In this document: positions 40,601 through 48,197 of the stretch, in pieces
Layout of the letters: the number at the start of each line of letters is the position of its first letter
How positions within the stretch are numbered: position 1 is the stretch's first letter
DNA from: Alistipes montrealensis
Lineage (GTDB): Bacteria; Bacteroidota; Bacteroidia; Bacteroidales; Rikenellaceae
Direction: 5' to 3'
Assembly: GCF_018362775.1 (NCBI RefSeq)
Contig: NZ_JAGYXY010000004.1
Coordinates: 1-64,000 of the forward strand
DNA length: 64,000 bases
Position numbers and translations under genes: made by a program
Notes under the pieces: model-generated
Told to the model about the DNA's origin: nothing
Database searches by the model: none
What the model saw: only the letters and a program-made list of their open reading frames with translations

Positions 40601-42244
40601 TTATTTGCCCAGCAGGATGCGGGCCTGTGCCACGGCGGCGTCGGTGATCTCCGAACCGGAGAGCATTTTTGCGATCTCGGTCACGCGCTCCTCGTCGCCG
40701 AGGCGGGTGATGTCGGTGCGTCCGTCGCGCTTGTAGACTACGAAATGCGCTGCGCCCTTCGAGGCGACCTGCGGCAGGTGGGTGATGTCCACCACCTGCA
40801 TCGAGGCCGCGAGCGACTCGATAATCTCGCCCATGGCGTCGGCGATACGGCCTGAAACGCCGGTGTCGATCTCGTCGAAAATGATCGTCGGCAGTTGCAT
40901 CCGTTCGGCCAGCAGGGCTTTCAGGGCCAGCATCACGCGCGAAAGTTCACCGCCCGACGCGATTCGCTCGACAGGCTGCGGGCTCATCCGCGGATTGGCC
41001 GTGAAAAGGAACTGCACGCTGTCGCGGCCCGTGCGGCACAACTCTGCGAGCGGCGTCAGGGCAATGCGGAAGACGGTTTCGGCCATGCCCAGCTTGGTGA
41101 GGATGGCGAGGATGTGTTTTTCGAATCCCGCTGCGGCCTTTTCGCGGGTCTTGTGCAGGCGGTCGGCCAGTGCCGCGGCCTTTTCAGCAGCCTCCGAGAG
41201 GGCCGCTTCCGCCTGGGCGATCTCTTCGTCGCTGTGGACGATGGCGGAGAGTTGCGCCGCGCAGCGGTCGCGCACGGCGATCAGTTCGGCTTCGTCTGCC
41301 GCACGGTGTTTCTGTTGCAGGGCGATCAGCATATCGAGCCGCGCCGAAAGTTTCGCCAGCCGCTCGGGGTCGGCGTCCAGCCGTTCGCAGGCCGCGGCGG
41401 CCGAGCCGTTGATGTCCTTCAATTCTTCCAATACGGAGCGCAGCCGCGCGGCATACTCCCCGGCGGCGGGGTAGTGCCCGCGGATATGGTTGAGTTCGTT
41501 TTCCGAATTTTTGAGCTGTGCCAGCACCCCGGTCTCGTCGTCGTCGAGGGCGTTGCGCAGGGCGGTCAGCACTTCGCCGATGCGGTCGGCATTTTCGAGC
41601 ACTGCCAACTCTTCCTCCAGTTCGGCCTGTTCGCCCGGGCGCAGGTTGGCGGCCGTGAGCTCTTCGGTCTGGAAACGAAGCCACTCCTCGTCGCGGCGGC
41701 CGCTTGCGGCGGCTTCGCGCAGGGCTGTGAGACGGCGGCGCAGTTCGGTCAGCCGGGCATACTGCGCGGTGTATTGTGCCAGCAGTTCCCCGTTCGCAGC
41801 TACGGTGTCGAGTGCCGAAGTCCGGAACTCCTCCGACGAGAGGATCAGGTTCTGGTGTTGCGAGTGGATGTCCAGCAGGCGCGTGCCCAGGTCGCGCAGT
41901 TGTGCCAACTGCACGGGTATGTCGTTGATGAATGCACGGCTCTTGCCCGCCGGGGTGATCATGCGCGTCAGCGTCGTCTCGGGGGCGTAGTCGAGGTCGT
42001 TTTCGTCGAAAAACGCTTCGAGGTTGCTTCCCGTGAGGTCGAAGATTCCTTCCACCGTGCAGTTCCGGGCCGCATCCTTCATTGCCGAACCGTCGTTTTT
42101 GGCTCCGAGCAGCAGGCCCAGGGCTCCGAGCAGGATGGATTTCCCGGCTCCCGTTTCACCTGTGATGATGTTCAGGTGCGGGTCCAGTTCCATTTCGAGC
42201 TTGTCGATAAGCGCGTAGTTTTCGACCGACAGACGGCGTAGCAT
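40601..42244 (-). CDS. recN: DNA repair protein RecN
   Basis: 547 residues, full length. Walker A GETGAGKSIL is near residue 30, long coiled coils fill the middle, and the C-terminal ATPase half has RIASGGELSRVMLALK (ABC signature) and IIFDEIDTGVSG (Walker B with catalytic Glu). RecN is an SMC-like ATPase acting in double-strand break repair. It follows coaBC on the same strand, as in the Bacteroidetes bamD-rpoZ-coaBC-recN string. Confidence 0.96.
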   Translation of the reverse strand: MLRRLSVENYALIDKLEMELDPHLNIITGETGAGKSILLGALGLLLGAKNDGSAMKDAARNCTVEGIFDLTGSNLEAFFDENDLDYAPETTLTRMITPAGKSRAFINDIPVQLAQLRDLGTRLLDIHSQHQNLILSSEEFRTSALDTVAANGELLAQYTAQYARLTELRRRLTALREAAASGRRDEEWLRFQTEELTAANLRPGEQAELEEELAVLENADRIGEVLTALRNALDDDETGVLAQLKNSENELNHIRGHYPAAGEYAARLRSVLEELKDINGSAAAACERLDADPERLAKLSARLDMLIALQQKHRAADEAELIAVRDRCAAQLSAIVHSDEEIAQAEAALSEAAEKAAALADRLHKTREKAAAGFEKHILAILTKLGMAETVFRIALTPLAELCRTGRDSVQFLFTANPRMSPQPVERIASGGELSRVMLALKALLAERMQLPTIIFDEIDTGVSGRIADAMGEIIESLAASMQVVDITHLPQVASKGAAHFVVYKRDGRTDITRLGDEERVTEIAKMLSGSEITDAAVAQARILLGK

Positions 42245-42251
42245 GCGAAAT

Positions 42252-42287
42252 CAGGAATTAGAAATTCAAAATTAAGAATTAAAAATG
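42252..42287. repeat. AT-rich linker between coaBC and recN
   Basis: A 36-base run made only of short A/T-rich words (AGGAATTAGAAATTCAAAAT then AAGAATTAAAAATG), very unlike the GC-rich genes on both sides. Similar 'aattaagaatt' linkers are common between Bacteroidetes genes; origin and function are unknown. Confidence 0.4.
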
Positions 42288-42319
42288 AGAAAACCGAGAA
42301 TCGGGAGCGAGACCGCGGA

Positions 42320-43540
42320 CTATCCGGCGAAAAACTTTTCGATCCGTTCGGCAATCCGTTCGGCGACCCGGGGTTTCGACAGCAGGGGGAGTTCCTCGCG
42401 GCCCGCACGGTCGATGAAGGTCACCTTGTTCGTGTCGCCGCGGAATCCGGCCCCGGCGTCGCGGAGCGAGTTGAGCACGATGAAGTCGAAATTCTTCTTC
42501 GCGAGTTTGGCTTCGGCGTGCATCTGCTCGTCGTGGGTTTCCAAGGCGAAGCCCACCAGCAGGCGGCCGCCTTTGTGAGCGCCCAGTTCGGCGGCTATGT
42601 CCTGCGTACGGCGCAGGGTGATGCACATGTCGCCGTCGCATTTCTTGATCTTGGTTTCCGATACCCGGTCGGGAGTGTAATCGGCTACGGCGGCGCACAT
42701 CACGGCGCCGTCCGCCCCGTCGAAGGCCCGGATCGTCGCATCGTACATCTCGGCGGCCGAAAGTACGTCTATCCGCTCGACTCCCGGAGGTGTCGGCAGT
42801 GACGTGCGGCCCGTTACGAGCGTCACCTGCGCACCCCTGTGGGCCAGTTCTCCGGCAATGGCATAGCCCATCTTGCCCGAGGAGTGGTTCGAGATGAACC
42901 GCACGGGGTCGATGGCTTCGATCGTGGCTCCAGCCGTGACGATCAGCCGCTTACCTTGCAGGCTCTTTTTTTTTTCGCGGAGGAGGCCGCCGACGAATGC
43001 GGCGATGGTTTCGGGTTCGGCCATGCGGCCTTTGCCCGTCAGTCCGCTGGCCAGTTCGCCTTCGCCCGGTTCTACGACGTGTACGCCGCGCCGGACGAGT
43101 GTCTGGAGATTCTGCTGCGTGGCCTCGTGGGCATACATGTCCAGGTCCATGGCGGGAGCCACGGCTACCGGGCAGCGGGCCGAAAGATAGGTCGTCAGCA
43201 GCAGGTTGTCGGCGATGCCGGAGGCCATTTTGGCCAGCGTGTTGGCCGTGGCGGGGGCGATCAGGTAGCAGTCGGCCCACTCGCCGAGCGACACATGGGA
43301 GTTCCACGCGCCGTTTTCGGGGTCGAAGAACTCCACCAGGATGGGATTCTTCGAGAGCGTGGCCATCGTCAGCGGCGTGATGAACTGCTTCGCCAGGGGG
43401 GTCATCACCACGCGTACGTCGGCGCCTGCCGTCTTCAATAAACGACAAAGCACGGCAGCCTTGTAGGCTGCTATGCTACCTGTGATGCCCAATAGTATGT
43501 GGCGCCCCGCCAGCGGGGAACACGCGCTTTCGGATGCCAT
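42320..43540 (-). CDS. coaBC: Bifunctional phosphopantothenoylcysteine decarboxylase/ligase
   Basis: 406 residues. The N-terminal flavoprotein decarboxylase half has LLGITGSIAAYKAA and APAMDLDMYAHEA; the C-terminal ligase half has TAGATIEAIDPVRFISNHSS and the KIKKCDGDMC region. It makes phosphopantetheine from phosphopantothenate and cysteine for CoA synthesis. It starts 12 bases after rpoZ ends, and the AT-rich linker separates it from recN. Confidence 0.96.
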   Translation of the reverse strand: MASESACSPLAGRHILLGITGSIAAYKAAVLCRLLKTAGADVRVVMTPLAKQFITPLTMATLSKNPILVEFFDPENGAWNSHVSLGEWADCYLIAPATANTLAKMASGIADNLLLTTYLSARCPVAVAPAMDLDMYAHEATQQNLQTLVRRGVHVVEPGEGELASGLTGKGRMAEPETIAAFVGGLLREKKKSLQGKRLIVTAGATIEAIDPVRFISNHSSGKMGYAIAGELAHRGAQVTLVTGRTSLPTPPGVERIDVLSAAEMYDATIRAFDGADGAVMCAAVADYTPDRVSETKIKKCDGDMCITLRRTQDIAAELGAHKGGRLLVGFALETHDEQMHAEAKLAKKNFDFIVLNSLRDAGAGFRGDTNKVTFIDRAGREELPLLSKPRVAERIAERIEKFFAG

Positions 43541-43552
43541 TGCGTGCGGATT

Positions 43553-43885
43553 TTAGATCTCCTTCATCACGCCGTCCTTGCCCTCCTTGAAGACCAGTTC
43601 GTGGTCGAGGAACTCCTCGGTGGCGATGATCACCGGTTTGGGCAGGCGCTCGTAGTAACGCGAAATCTCGATCTGCTCGCGGTTCTCGAAGGTCTCCTCC
43701 ATGGTGTCGGTGGGCGACGAGAAATCGGCGAGCTTGCGGTTGAGTTCCGTTTTGAGTTCGGTCGAGATCTGGTTGGCGCGGCGGGCGATGATGTTGATGC
43801 TTTCGTAGACGTTGCCCGTCTCCTGGTCCAGATCCACCAGCTTGCGCGTGATGGTGTTGTTGGGAATGTTCTTCTTGATTTCCAT
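43553..43885 (-). CDS. rpoZ: RNA polymerase omega-type subunit
   Basis: 110 residues matching the Bacteroidetes omega form: TITRKLVDLDQETGNVYESI followed by IIARRANQISTELKTEL, the conserved helix that clamps the beta-prime tail. It is placed between bamD (1 base away) and coaBC, the usual Bacteroidetes order. Sequence is unlike E. coli RpoZ outside the core, which is normal for this phylum. Confidence 0.88.
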   Translation of the reverse strand: MEIKKNIPNNTITRKLVDLDQETGNVYESINIIARRANQISTELKTELNRKLADFSSPTDTMEETFENREQIEISRYYERLPKPVIIATEEFLDHELVFKEGKDGVMKEI

Positions 43886-43886
43886 C

Positions 43887-44705
43887 TTATATGTTGTTGT
43901 CTTTGTTATTGCGGTCGAGGTAGTCGCGGGCGTGCTGGGCCATGCGGTCGAGGGCCTTGACGTGCGTCGATTCGGGATACTCCTCCTTGAACGAAAGGTA
44001 GGAGTCGAGCATCGACAGGTAGCGGTCGGTCTGTTTTTCGAAGATCGAGTTGCTGGCCAGTTTGTAGCCGGAGTCGACGATCAGGTACATGATCTCTTCG
44101 CGGCGCTTGCTCTCGGGGTATTGTTTCAGTGCGTTCTTGAACGCCACGATCGCCGATTTGTACTTGCCGGTTTTATAATAGGTGTAGGCGTTCAGGTAGG
44201 CCTTCTCGTGCAGGCGTTCCGTCAGCTCGGTGTTGATCTTCTTGAAATCCTCGCCGCGGTCGCTGTGCGGATAGCGCGACATGAATTCGTTGATGGCGAT
44301 CAGCGCATGCCCGGTCATCGTCTGGTCGCGCGAGGGGCCCGGCGAGAGGTAGTAGAAGCAGAGTGCGTACATGCCTTCGGCGTCCTCGATGAAGGCGCTG
44401 CGGCCGAATTTGCGGCGGAAGTCGTCGAGCAGGGTCGAGGCCGTGTCGAAATCACGGTTCTTGTACTTGCAGCGGGCGTTGAAGAACGAGACGCTGTCTT
44501 CGCGCGACGTGCCCGTGTAGTAGTGCTGCACGCCCTCGAAAAGGGTCGAGGCGCGCTGCCATTTCTCTTTCTGGTAGTACTCCAGCGCCTTGCTGTAAAT
44601 CAGTTCGGGCTGCCCGCTTTTCAGAAGGGCGTTCATTCCGGAGCATCCTCCGAGGATGATCGCAACCGCCACTCCGCAAAGGGCGTATAAAAAAGTCTGC
44701 TTCAT
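43887..44705 (-). CDS. bamD: Outer-membrane assembly lipoprotein BamD
   Basis: 272 residues with a lipobox (IILGGC, acylated Cys 21). Tetratricopeptide-type repeats follow: YSKALEYYQKEKWQRASTLF, then TASTLLDDFRRKFG and AYTYYKTGKYKSAIVAFKNA. BamD is the essential lipoprotein partner of BamA in outer-membrane protein insertion. First gene of the bamD-rpoZ-coaBC-recN operon, driven by a consensus promoter at 44735. Confidence 0.93.
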   Translation of the reverse strand: MKQTFLYALCGVAVAIILGGCSGMNALLKSGQPELIYSKALEYYQKEKWQRASTLFEGVQHYYTGTSREDSVSFFNARCKYKNRDFDTASTLLDDFRRKFGRSAFIEDAEGMYALCFYYLSPGPSRDQTMTGHALIAINEFMSRYPHSDRGEDFKKINTELTERLHEKAYLNAYTYYKTGKYKSAIVAFKNALKQYPESKRREEIMYLIVDSGYKLASNSIFEKQTDRYLSMLDSYLSFKEEYPESTHVKALDRMAQHARDYLDRNNKDNNI

Positions 44706-44734
44706 TTATGAATCTTTTACGGCGCTTTATCGCG

Positions 44735-44765
44735 CAAAGTTACGCATAAATTAACGATTTGCAAA
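44735..44765 (-). promoter_or_regulatory. Full -33/-7 promoter of the bamD operon
   Basis: Minus strand TTTG (44762-44765), a 19-base spacer, then TAACTTTG (44735-44742); 29 bases before the bamD ATG. Confidence 0.8.
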
Positions 44766-44828
44766 AAAAATTATTGCACGCCGGAGGCTCGAAGATGCGA
44801 TGCGGGATGTTTTTTCCGGCCACAAGTG

Positions 44829-44854
44829 AAAATGCCTCCGCCGGGGCGGAGGTT
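44829..44854 (-). terminator. Hairpin after the barrel gene at 44953
   Basis: An 8-bp stem CCTCCGCC / GGCGGAGG separated by GGG; on the minus strand it is followed by CATTTTC. It lies about 100 bases after the stop. Confidence 0.45.
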
Positions 44855-44952
44855 CGGGGGTGAGGTCCGGTCGTTGCCATGGCGACTTTTTCATGCGGTA
44901 ACGGGTTGATTTGCAGCCTGTCGTGGCGGATAGGGTTTTCTGCTCCGCATTG

Positions 44953-45567
44953 TCAGAAGAAAAATCCCAGGGAACCGCCGTAAACGATGTCGCGGGGAAC
45001 TTTGACGCGTTGGGTCACTCCGTCGGAGGTGAAATTGTGCCAGACGCGCGAGCGCGGGTAGCCTGAAATGCGGAAGTCGATGAAGAATTTGCGGACGTTG
45101 AAGCCCAAACCGCCCATGACGCCTACGTCGCCGTTGTTGAACCGGACCTTGAGCACCTGCGGGACACTGCTTCGTTCGGAGCCTGTGACGCGGAACTGTG
45201 CGCCGCCGAACAGGCGCAGCACACCGAACTGGAAGCCCAGTTGGACGGGAATTTCGAACCGTTCGGTGCGCAGCGTGATGCGGCGGCTTCCGCTGTTTTC
45301 GGCCAGCACGTTGTAGTTTACGAAGGCGTAGTTGAGTTCCGACTGCAGGTGGAGGTGTTTCGACAGGTTGAGCCGCAGGACGAAGCCCACGTTGTAACCG
45401 GCCCGGACGGAACCGGGGGAAAAGCGGGTGTCGCCGATGCGGGTCGGGACGAACGAGTAGTCGGCGAAGCTGACGCCGCCGCGCACGCCGACCATCAGGC
45501 GCTGGGCGGAGGCCGCACCCGAGAGGACGAGGGCGAGGAGGAGGAAGAACAAGTGTTTCATAGACAT
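44953..45567 (-). CDS. PorT-family outer-membrane beta-barrel protein
   Basis: 204 residues with a signal peptide (MSMKHLFFLLLALVLSGAASA; a start two codons later is possible). The mature part begins QRLMVGVRGGVSFADY and has strands such as AGYNVGFVLRLNL and VRKFFIDFRISGY with a C-terminal LGFFF. It is a third barrel of the same broad group as those at 23255 and 24069, but more distant. It begins 17 bases after the cardiolipin synthase stop, so it is probably in that operon. Function is unknown. Confidence 0.82.
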   Translation of the reverse strand: MSMKHLFFLLLALVLSGAASAQRLMVGVRGGVSFADYSFVPTRIGDTRFSPGSVRAGYNVGFVLRLNLSKHLHLQSELNYAFVNYNVLAENSGSRRITLRTERFEIPVQLGFQFGVLRLFGGAQFRVTGSERSSVPQVLKVRFNNGDVGVMGGLGFNVRKFFIDFRISGYPRSRVWHNFTSDGVTQRVKVPRDIVYGGSLGFFF

Positions 45568-45584
45568 TGATGTTTAGGACGGGA

Positions 45585-46949
45585 TCACATCAGGGGTGAC
45601 ACGAGCCGGAGCACGTCGCCCAGCGTCCGCCGCCACAGCGGCGGACGCCACTCCGCGCGCGTGATGCGCCGGCACGAGGCGAGGTCGTCGTCGAAGGTTG
45701 CCGCCAACTGCCGGACAACCTCCCGGCCGCGGATGAAAGCCGTGACTTCGAGGTTGTCCGCCAGACTGCGGTAGTCCATGTTCGCGGTTCCGACCGACGC
45801 CAGCGTGTCGTCGACGATCACCAGTTTGGCGTGCAGGAATCCGTTGTCGTAGCGGTAGAGTTCGACCCCGGCGTCGAGCAGGTCCCCGACATAGGAGTCG
45901 GACACGAGGTCCGAGAACGGCGAGTCGCTGCACGTCGGGATCATCACCTCGACCCGAATCCCGCCCCGTGCCGCCAGCCGCAGCGCGTCGAGGATCAGCG
46001 TCGGGGGCAGGAAGTAGGGCGAGCAGATGCGCACCCGCTCCCGGGCCCGGACGATGGCCGCTGCAAAGGCTTCGGCGATAGTCAGCCGCGAAGGGCCCTC
46101 TTCGGACCAGGCCAGCTGGATCGGCAGCCGCTGCCGGATACCGTGCGGGGCGACGTAACGGCGCGGGTCGAGACATTCGTCCGTGACACGCGCCCAGTCG
46201 GCGATGAAGAGCCGCTGCAAGTCCTTCACGGCGTCGCCCTCAATGCGAAGGTGCTCGTCGCGCCACTTGCCCATGTAATCTCCGTCGAGATAGTATTTGG
46301 CAATATTTATGCCACCCAGAAAGGCGACGCGGCCGTCTGTAACGACTATTTTGCGGTGGTTGCGGCGTGAGACGCGCGTTGTGAACCACGGGAAGCGTAC
46401 CGGTTCGAAAGCGGCTGTGCACACCCCGGCTTCGTGCATGCGGCGAAGCGTCGTGCGGCTGAGCCGCCACGAGCCTACGGCGTCGTAGATGACCCGTACT
46501 TCGAGCCCCGCGCGGGCCTTGCGGATCAGGATTTCGGCGATGGTGCGGCCGATGCGGTCGTCGCGGATGATGTAATACTCCATGTGGATCGAACGGACGG
46601 CGTGTTGCAGGGCTGCGATCAGCGCTGTGAAAGCGTTGTTGCCGTTGTGCAGCAGTTCGACGCTGTTGCGGGGCGCGGGGCGCGTCCCGCAGCCGCGGGC
46701 GACGATCTGTTCCACGGCGTCGCCCCGGTAGTCGCCCGGCTCGGGCGGCGGGGTTGCACGGCGGTATCCGGCCAGCACGTAAAGCAGCGTGCCGGCGACG
46801 GGCAGCAGGAAGACAAGTGCCAGCCATACGGCGGCTGAAGCGGGGATTCGCTGCTGGCGCGTGATGACGAGGGCTGCGCCGAGCGTCCACAGCAGATGAA
46901 GCGTAAGGGCGATGTACATAACCCCTGCGCCGGGCATGATTCGTGCCAT
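45585..46949 (-). CDS. cls: Cardiolipin synthase (phospholipase D family)
   Basis: 454 residues, two N-terminal membrane helices (MYIALTLHLLWTLGAALVI and the VWLALVFLLPVAGTLLYVL region), then two PLD HKD motifs: HRKIVVTDGRVAFLGG and HAKLVIVDDTLASVG. Cardiolipin synthases join two phosphatidylglycerols on the inner membrane. The ATG at 46949 is kept, but ATG codons at 46937 and 46919 are also possible. Its upstream region is shared with the divergent greA promoter. Confidence 0.92.
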   Translation of the reverse strand: MARIMPGAGVMYIALTLHLLWTLGAALVITRQQRIPASAAVWLALVFLLPVAGTLLYVLAGYRRATPPPEPGDYRGDAVEQIVARGCGTRPAPRNSVELLHNGNNAFTALIAALQHAVRSIHMEYYIIRDDRIGRTIAEILIRKARAGLEVRVIYDAVGSWRLSRTTLRRMHEAGVCTAAFEPVRFPWFTTRVSRRNHRKIVVTDGRVAFLGGINIAKYYLDGDYMGKWRDEHLRIEGDAVKDLQRLFIADWARVTDECLDPRRYVAPHGIRQRLPIQLAWSEEGPSRLTIAEAFAAAIVRARERVRICSPYFLPPTLILDALRLAARGGIRVEVMIPTCSDSPFSDLVSDSYVGDLLDAGVELYRYDNGFLHAKLVIVDDTLASVGTANMDYRSLADNLEVTAFIRGREVVRQLAATFDDDLASCRRITRAEWRPPLWRRTLGDVLRLVSPLM

Positions 46950-46965
46950 GCGGAATGAAAAAAGA

Positions 46966-46997
46966 TTTGGAAATATGGATTTTACTTCCTATCTTTG
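46966..46997 (+). promoter_or_regulatory. Full -33/-7 promoter of greA
   Basis: TTTG (46966-46969), a 20-base spacer and TATCTTTG (46990-46997). The ATG is at 47111, so the leader is about 105 bases. Confidence 0.8.
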
Positions 46998-47016
46998 TCT
47001 ATGCAATAGCAACAGG

Positions 47017-47053
47017 GTTCTGGCCTTTACGGGCCAGGATTCTTATTTTTACG
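47017..47053 (+). promoter_or_regulatory. Hairpin in the greA leader (possible attenuator)
   Basis: The leader folds into CTGGCC / GGCCAG with extra weak pairs and a 6-base loop, followed by TCTTATTTTTACG. A terminator-like shape within an untranslated leader suggests attenuation, but this is inferred from one hairpin only. Confidence 0.4.
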
Positions 47054-47110
47054 ATTTAAGTTTTTGGGGATTTTCTGCTTTTGACGGGAGATCCCGGAAA
47101 GTTATTGATT

Positions 47111-47587
47111 ATGGCACAAGAGATTATTTACCTGACAGCGGAGGGCTACAAGAAAATCAAGGACGAACTCGACCACATGCGTTCCGTCGAACGTCCGGCG
47201 ATTTCGGCGGCGATCGCCGAGGCGCGTGACAAGGGCGACCTTTCGGAGAACGCAGAGTATGACGCTGCCCGCGAGGCGCAGGGCCTGCTGGAAATGCGTA
47301 TCGCCAAGCTGGAGGATACGATGGCCAATGCGCGCGTGATCGACGAGTCGAAGATCGACAAGAGCAAGGTGCAGATCCTGAGCAAGGTGACGCTCCTGAA
47401 CCACAACAACCAGAAGCAGATGACCTACACGATCGTCGCCGAGCACGAGGCGAACCTGCGCGAGGGCAAGCTGGCGATCGGTACGCCTATCGCAAAGGCG
47501 CTGCTGGGCCGCAAGAAAGGCGACCGTGTGGACGTGGAGGTTCCGGCCGGTACGATCCATTTCGAGATTCTCGACATCAGCATCTGA
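47111..47587 (+). CDS. greA: Transcription elongation factor GreA
   Basis: 158 residues from the ATG at 47111. An N-terminal coiled coil (AEGYKKIKDELDHMRS ... GDLSENAEYDAAREAQ) carries the acidic tip DLSENAEYD near residue 40, and the C-terminal FKBP-like domain has IAKALLGRKKGDRVDVEVP. GreA restarts backtracked RNA polymerase by transcript cleavage in the active site. Own promoter, long leader, strong terminator. Confidence 0.96.
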   Translation: MAQEIIYLTAEGYKKIKDELDHMRSVERPAISAAIAEARDKGDLSENAEYDAAREAQGLLEMRIAKLEDTMANARVIDESKIDKSKVQILSKVTLLNHNNQKQMTYTIVAEHEANLREGKLAIGTPIAKALLGRKKGDRVDVEVPAGTIHFEILDISI

Positions 47588-47663
47588 GCCGCCCGGTTTT
47601 CCGGGGGCGTCCGCTTTCCCCGGGGATTGCCGGACAGGACATACATCCTCATTAATAGGTATT

Positions 47664-47697
47664 TTTGCAGGGACCGCTTGTCGCGGTCCCTTTTTTT
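47664..47697 (+). terminator. Terminator of greA
   Basis: GGGACCGC / GCGGTCCC, loop TTGTC, followed by TTTTTTT. The next gene's box begins right after it. Confidence 0.88.
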
Positions 47698-47699
47698 CG

Positions 47700-47707
47700 T
47701 ATCTTCG
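47700..47707 (+). promoter_or_regulatory. Probable -7 box for the small protein gene
   Basis: TATCTTCG, one base off TAnnTTTG, placed 14 bases before the ATG at 47722 and just past the greA terminator. Confidence 0.4.
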
Positions 47708-47721
47708 CCGCTGTGAAGAAG

Positions 47722-48051
47722 ATGCAACAGTTCCTCAAACAATGTTATGCGGCATTTCTGCTGGCTGTCCTGCTCGCGGCCTACGCGGGCCAGAAGGTGC
47801 ATATCTACCTGGAGGACCACGCTCACTTCGCGGCTTTCAGCGGCGATCTCGTCCCCGATAACGGCGCTGTCGAGCAGGTCGTCGAATTCTGTATCGTCGA
47901 CGATTTCTATTTCTTCCCCTACCTGGCCGAAGTCCGGCCTCCGCATGAATTCTATTCCGAGATACTGGCCGTGCTGCTGCCCGAAGCCACGCGCTGCAAA
48001 TGTGCGGACGAGGTTTTGTGTTTCTCCCTGCGGGCTCCTCCTGCGGCGTAA
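47722..48051 (+). CDS. Small membrane/exported protein upstream of a TonB receptor
   Basis: 109 residues from the ATG at 47722 (MQQFLKQCYAAFLLAVLLAA); a GTG at 47713 is an alternative start. The N-terminus is a signal peptide or anchor, followed by QKVHIYLEDHAHFAAF with three histidines, an acidic middle (VEFCIVDDFYFFPYL) and a Cys-x-Cys near the end (RCKCADEV). I do not recognise the family. Clustered His and Cys suggest a metal or haem ligand. It lies 146 bases before the TonB receptor gene on the same strand and is probably linked to it. Confidence 0.6.
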   Translation: MQQFLKQCYAAFLLAVLLAAYAGQKVHIYLEDHAHFAAFSGDLVPDNGAVEQVVEFCIVDDFYFFPYLAEVRPPHEFYSEILAVLLPEATRCKCADEVLCFSLRAPPAA

Positions 48052-48110
48052 TCTTGCTTTTTCGGTGATCCGCCTGTTTGTGTAAGTCTCTATCCGGAAG
48101 TGGCTTATGG

Positions 48111-48150
48111 CTGGGTCGAATTTGTAAACGCGGCTGAAGGCCGCGGCTAT
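48111..48150 (+). repeat. Intergenic repeat, copy A (partial)
   Basis: Core GGGTCGAATTTGTAAACGCG (48113-48132) followed by the hairpin CGCGGC/GCCGCG. It is shared with the copies at 51619 and 58321; see findings. This copy lacks a clear CCCCTCC hairpin. It lies in the 146-base gap before the TonB receptor. Confidence 0.6.
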
Positions 48151-48197
48151 CCGCATGCCGGAGCGGGATTACTTACCTCATTATTCGATATTTTCAT

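Noticed and set aside
48052-48197. Cobalamin riboswitch before the TonB receptor
   Set aside because: The region lacks the B12-box pattern and is explained by the repeat copy.
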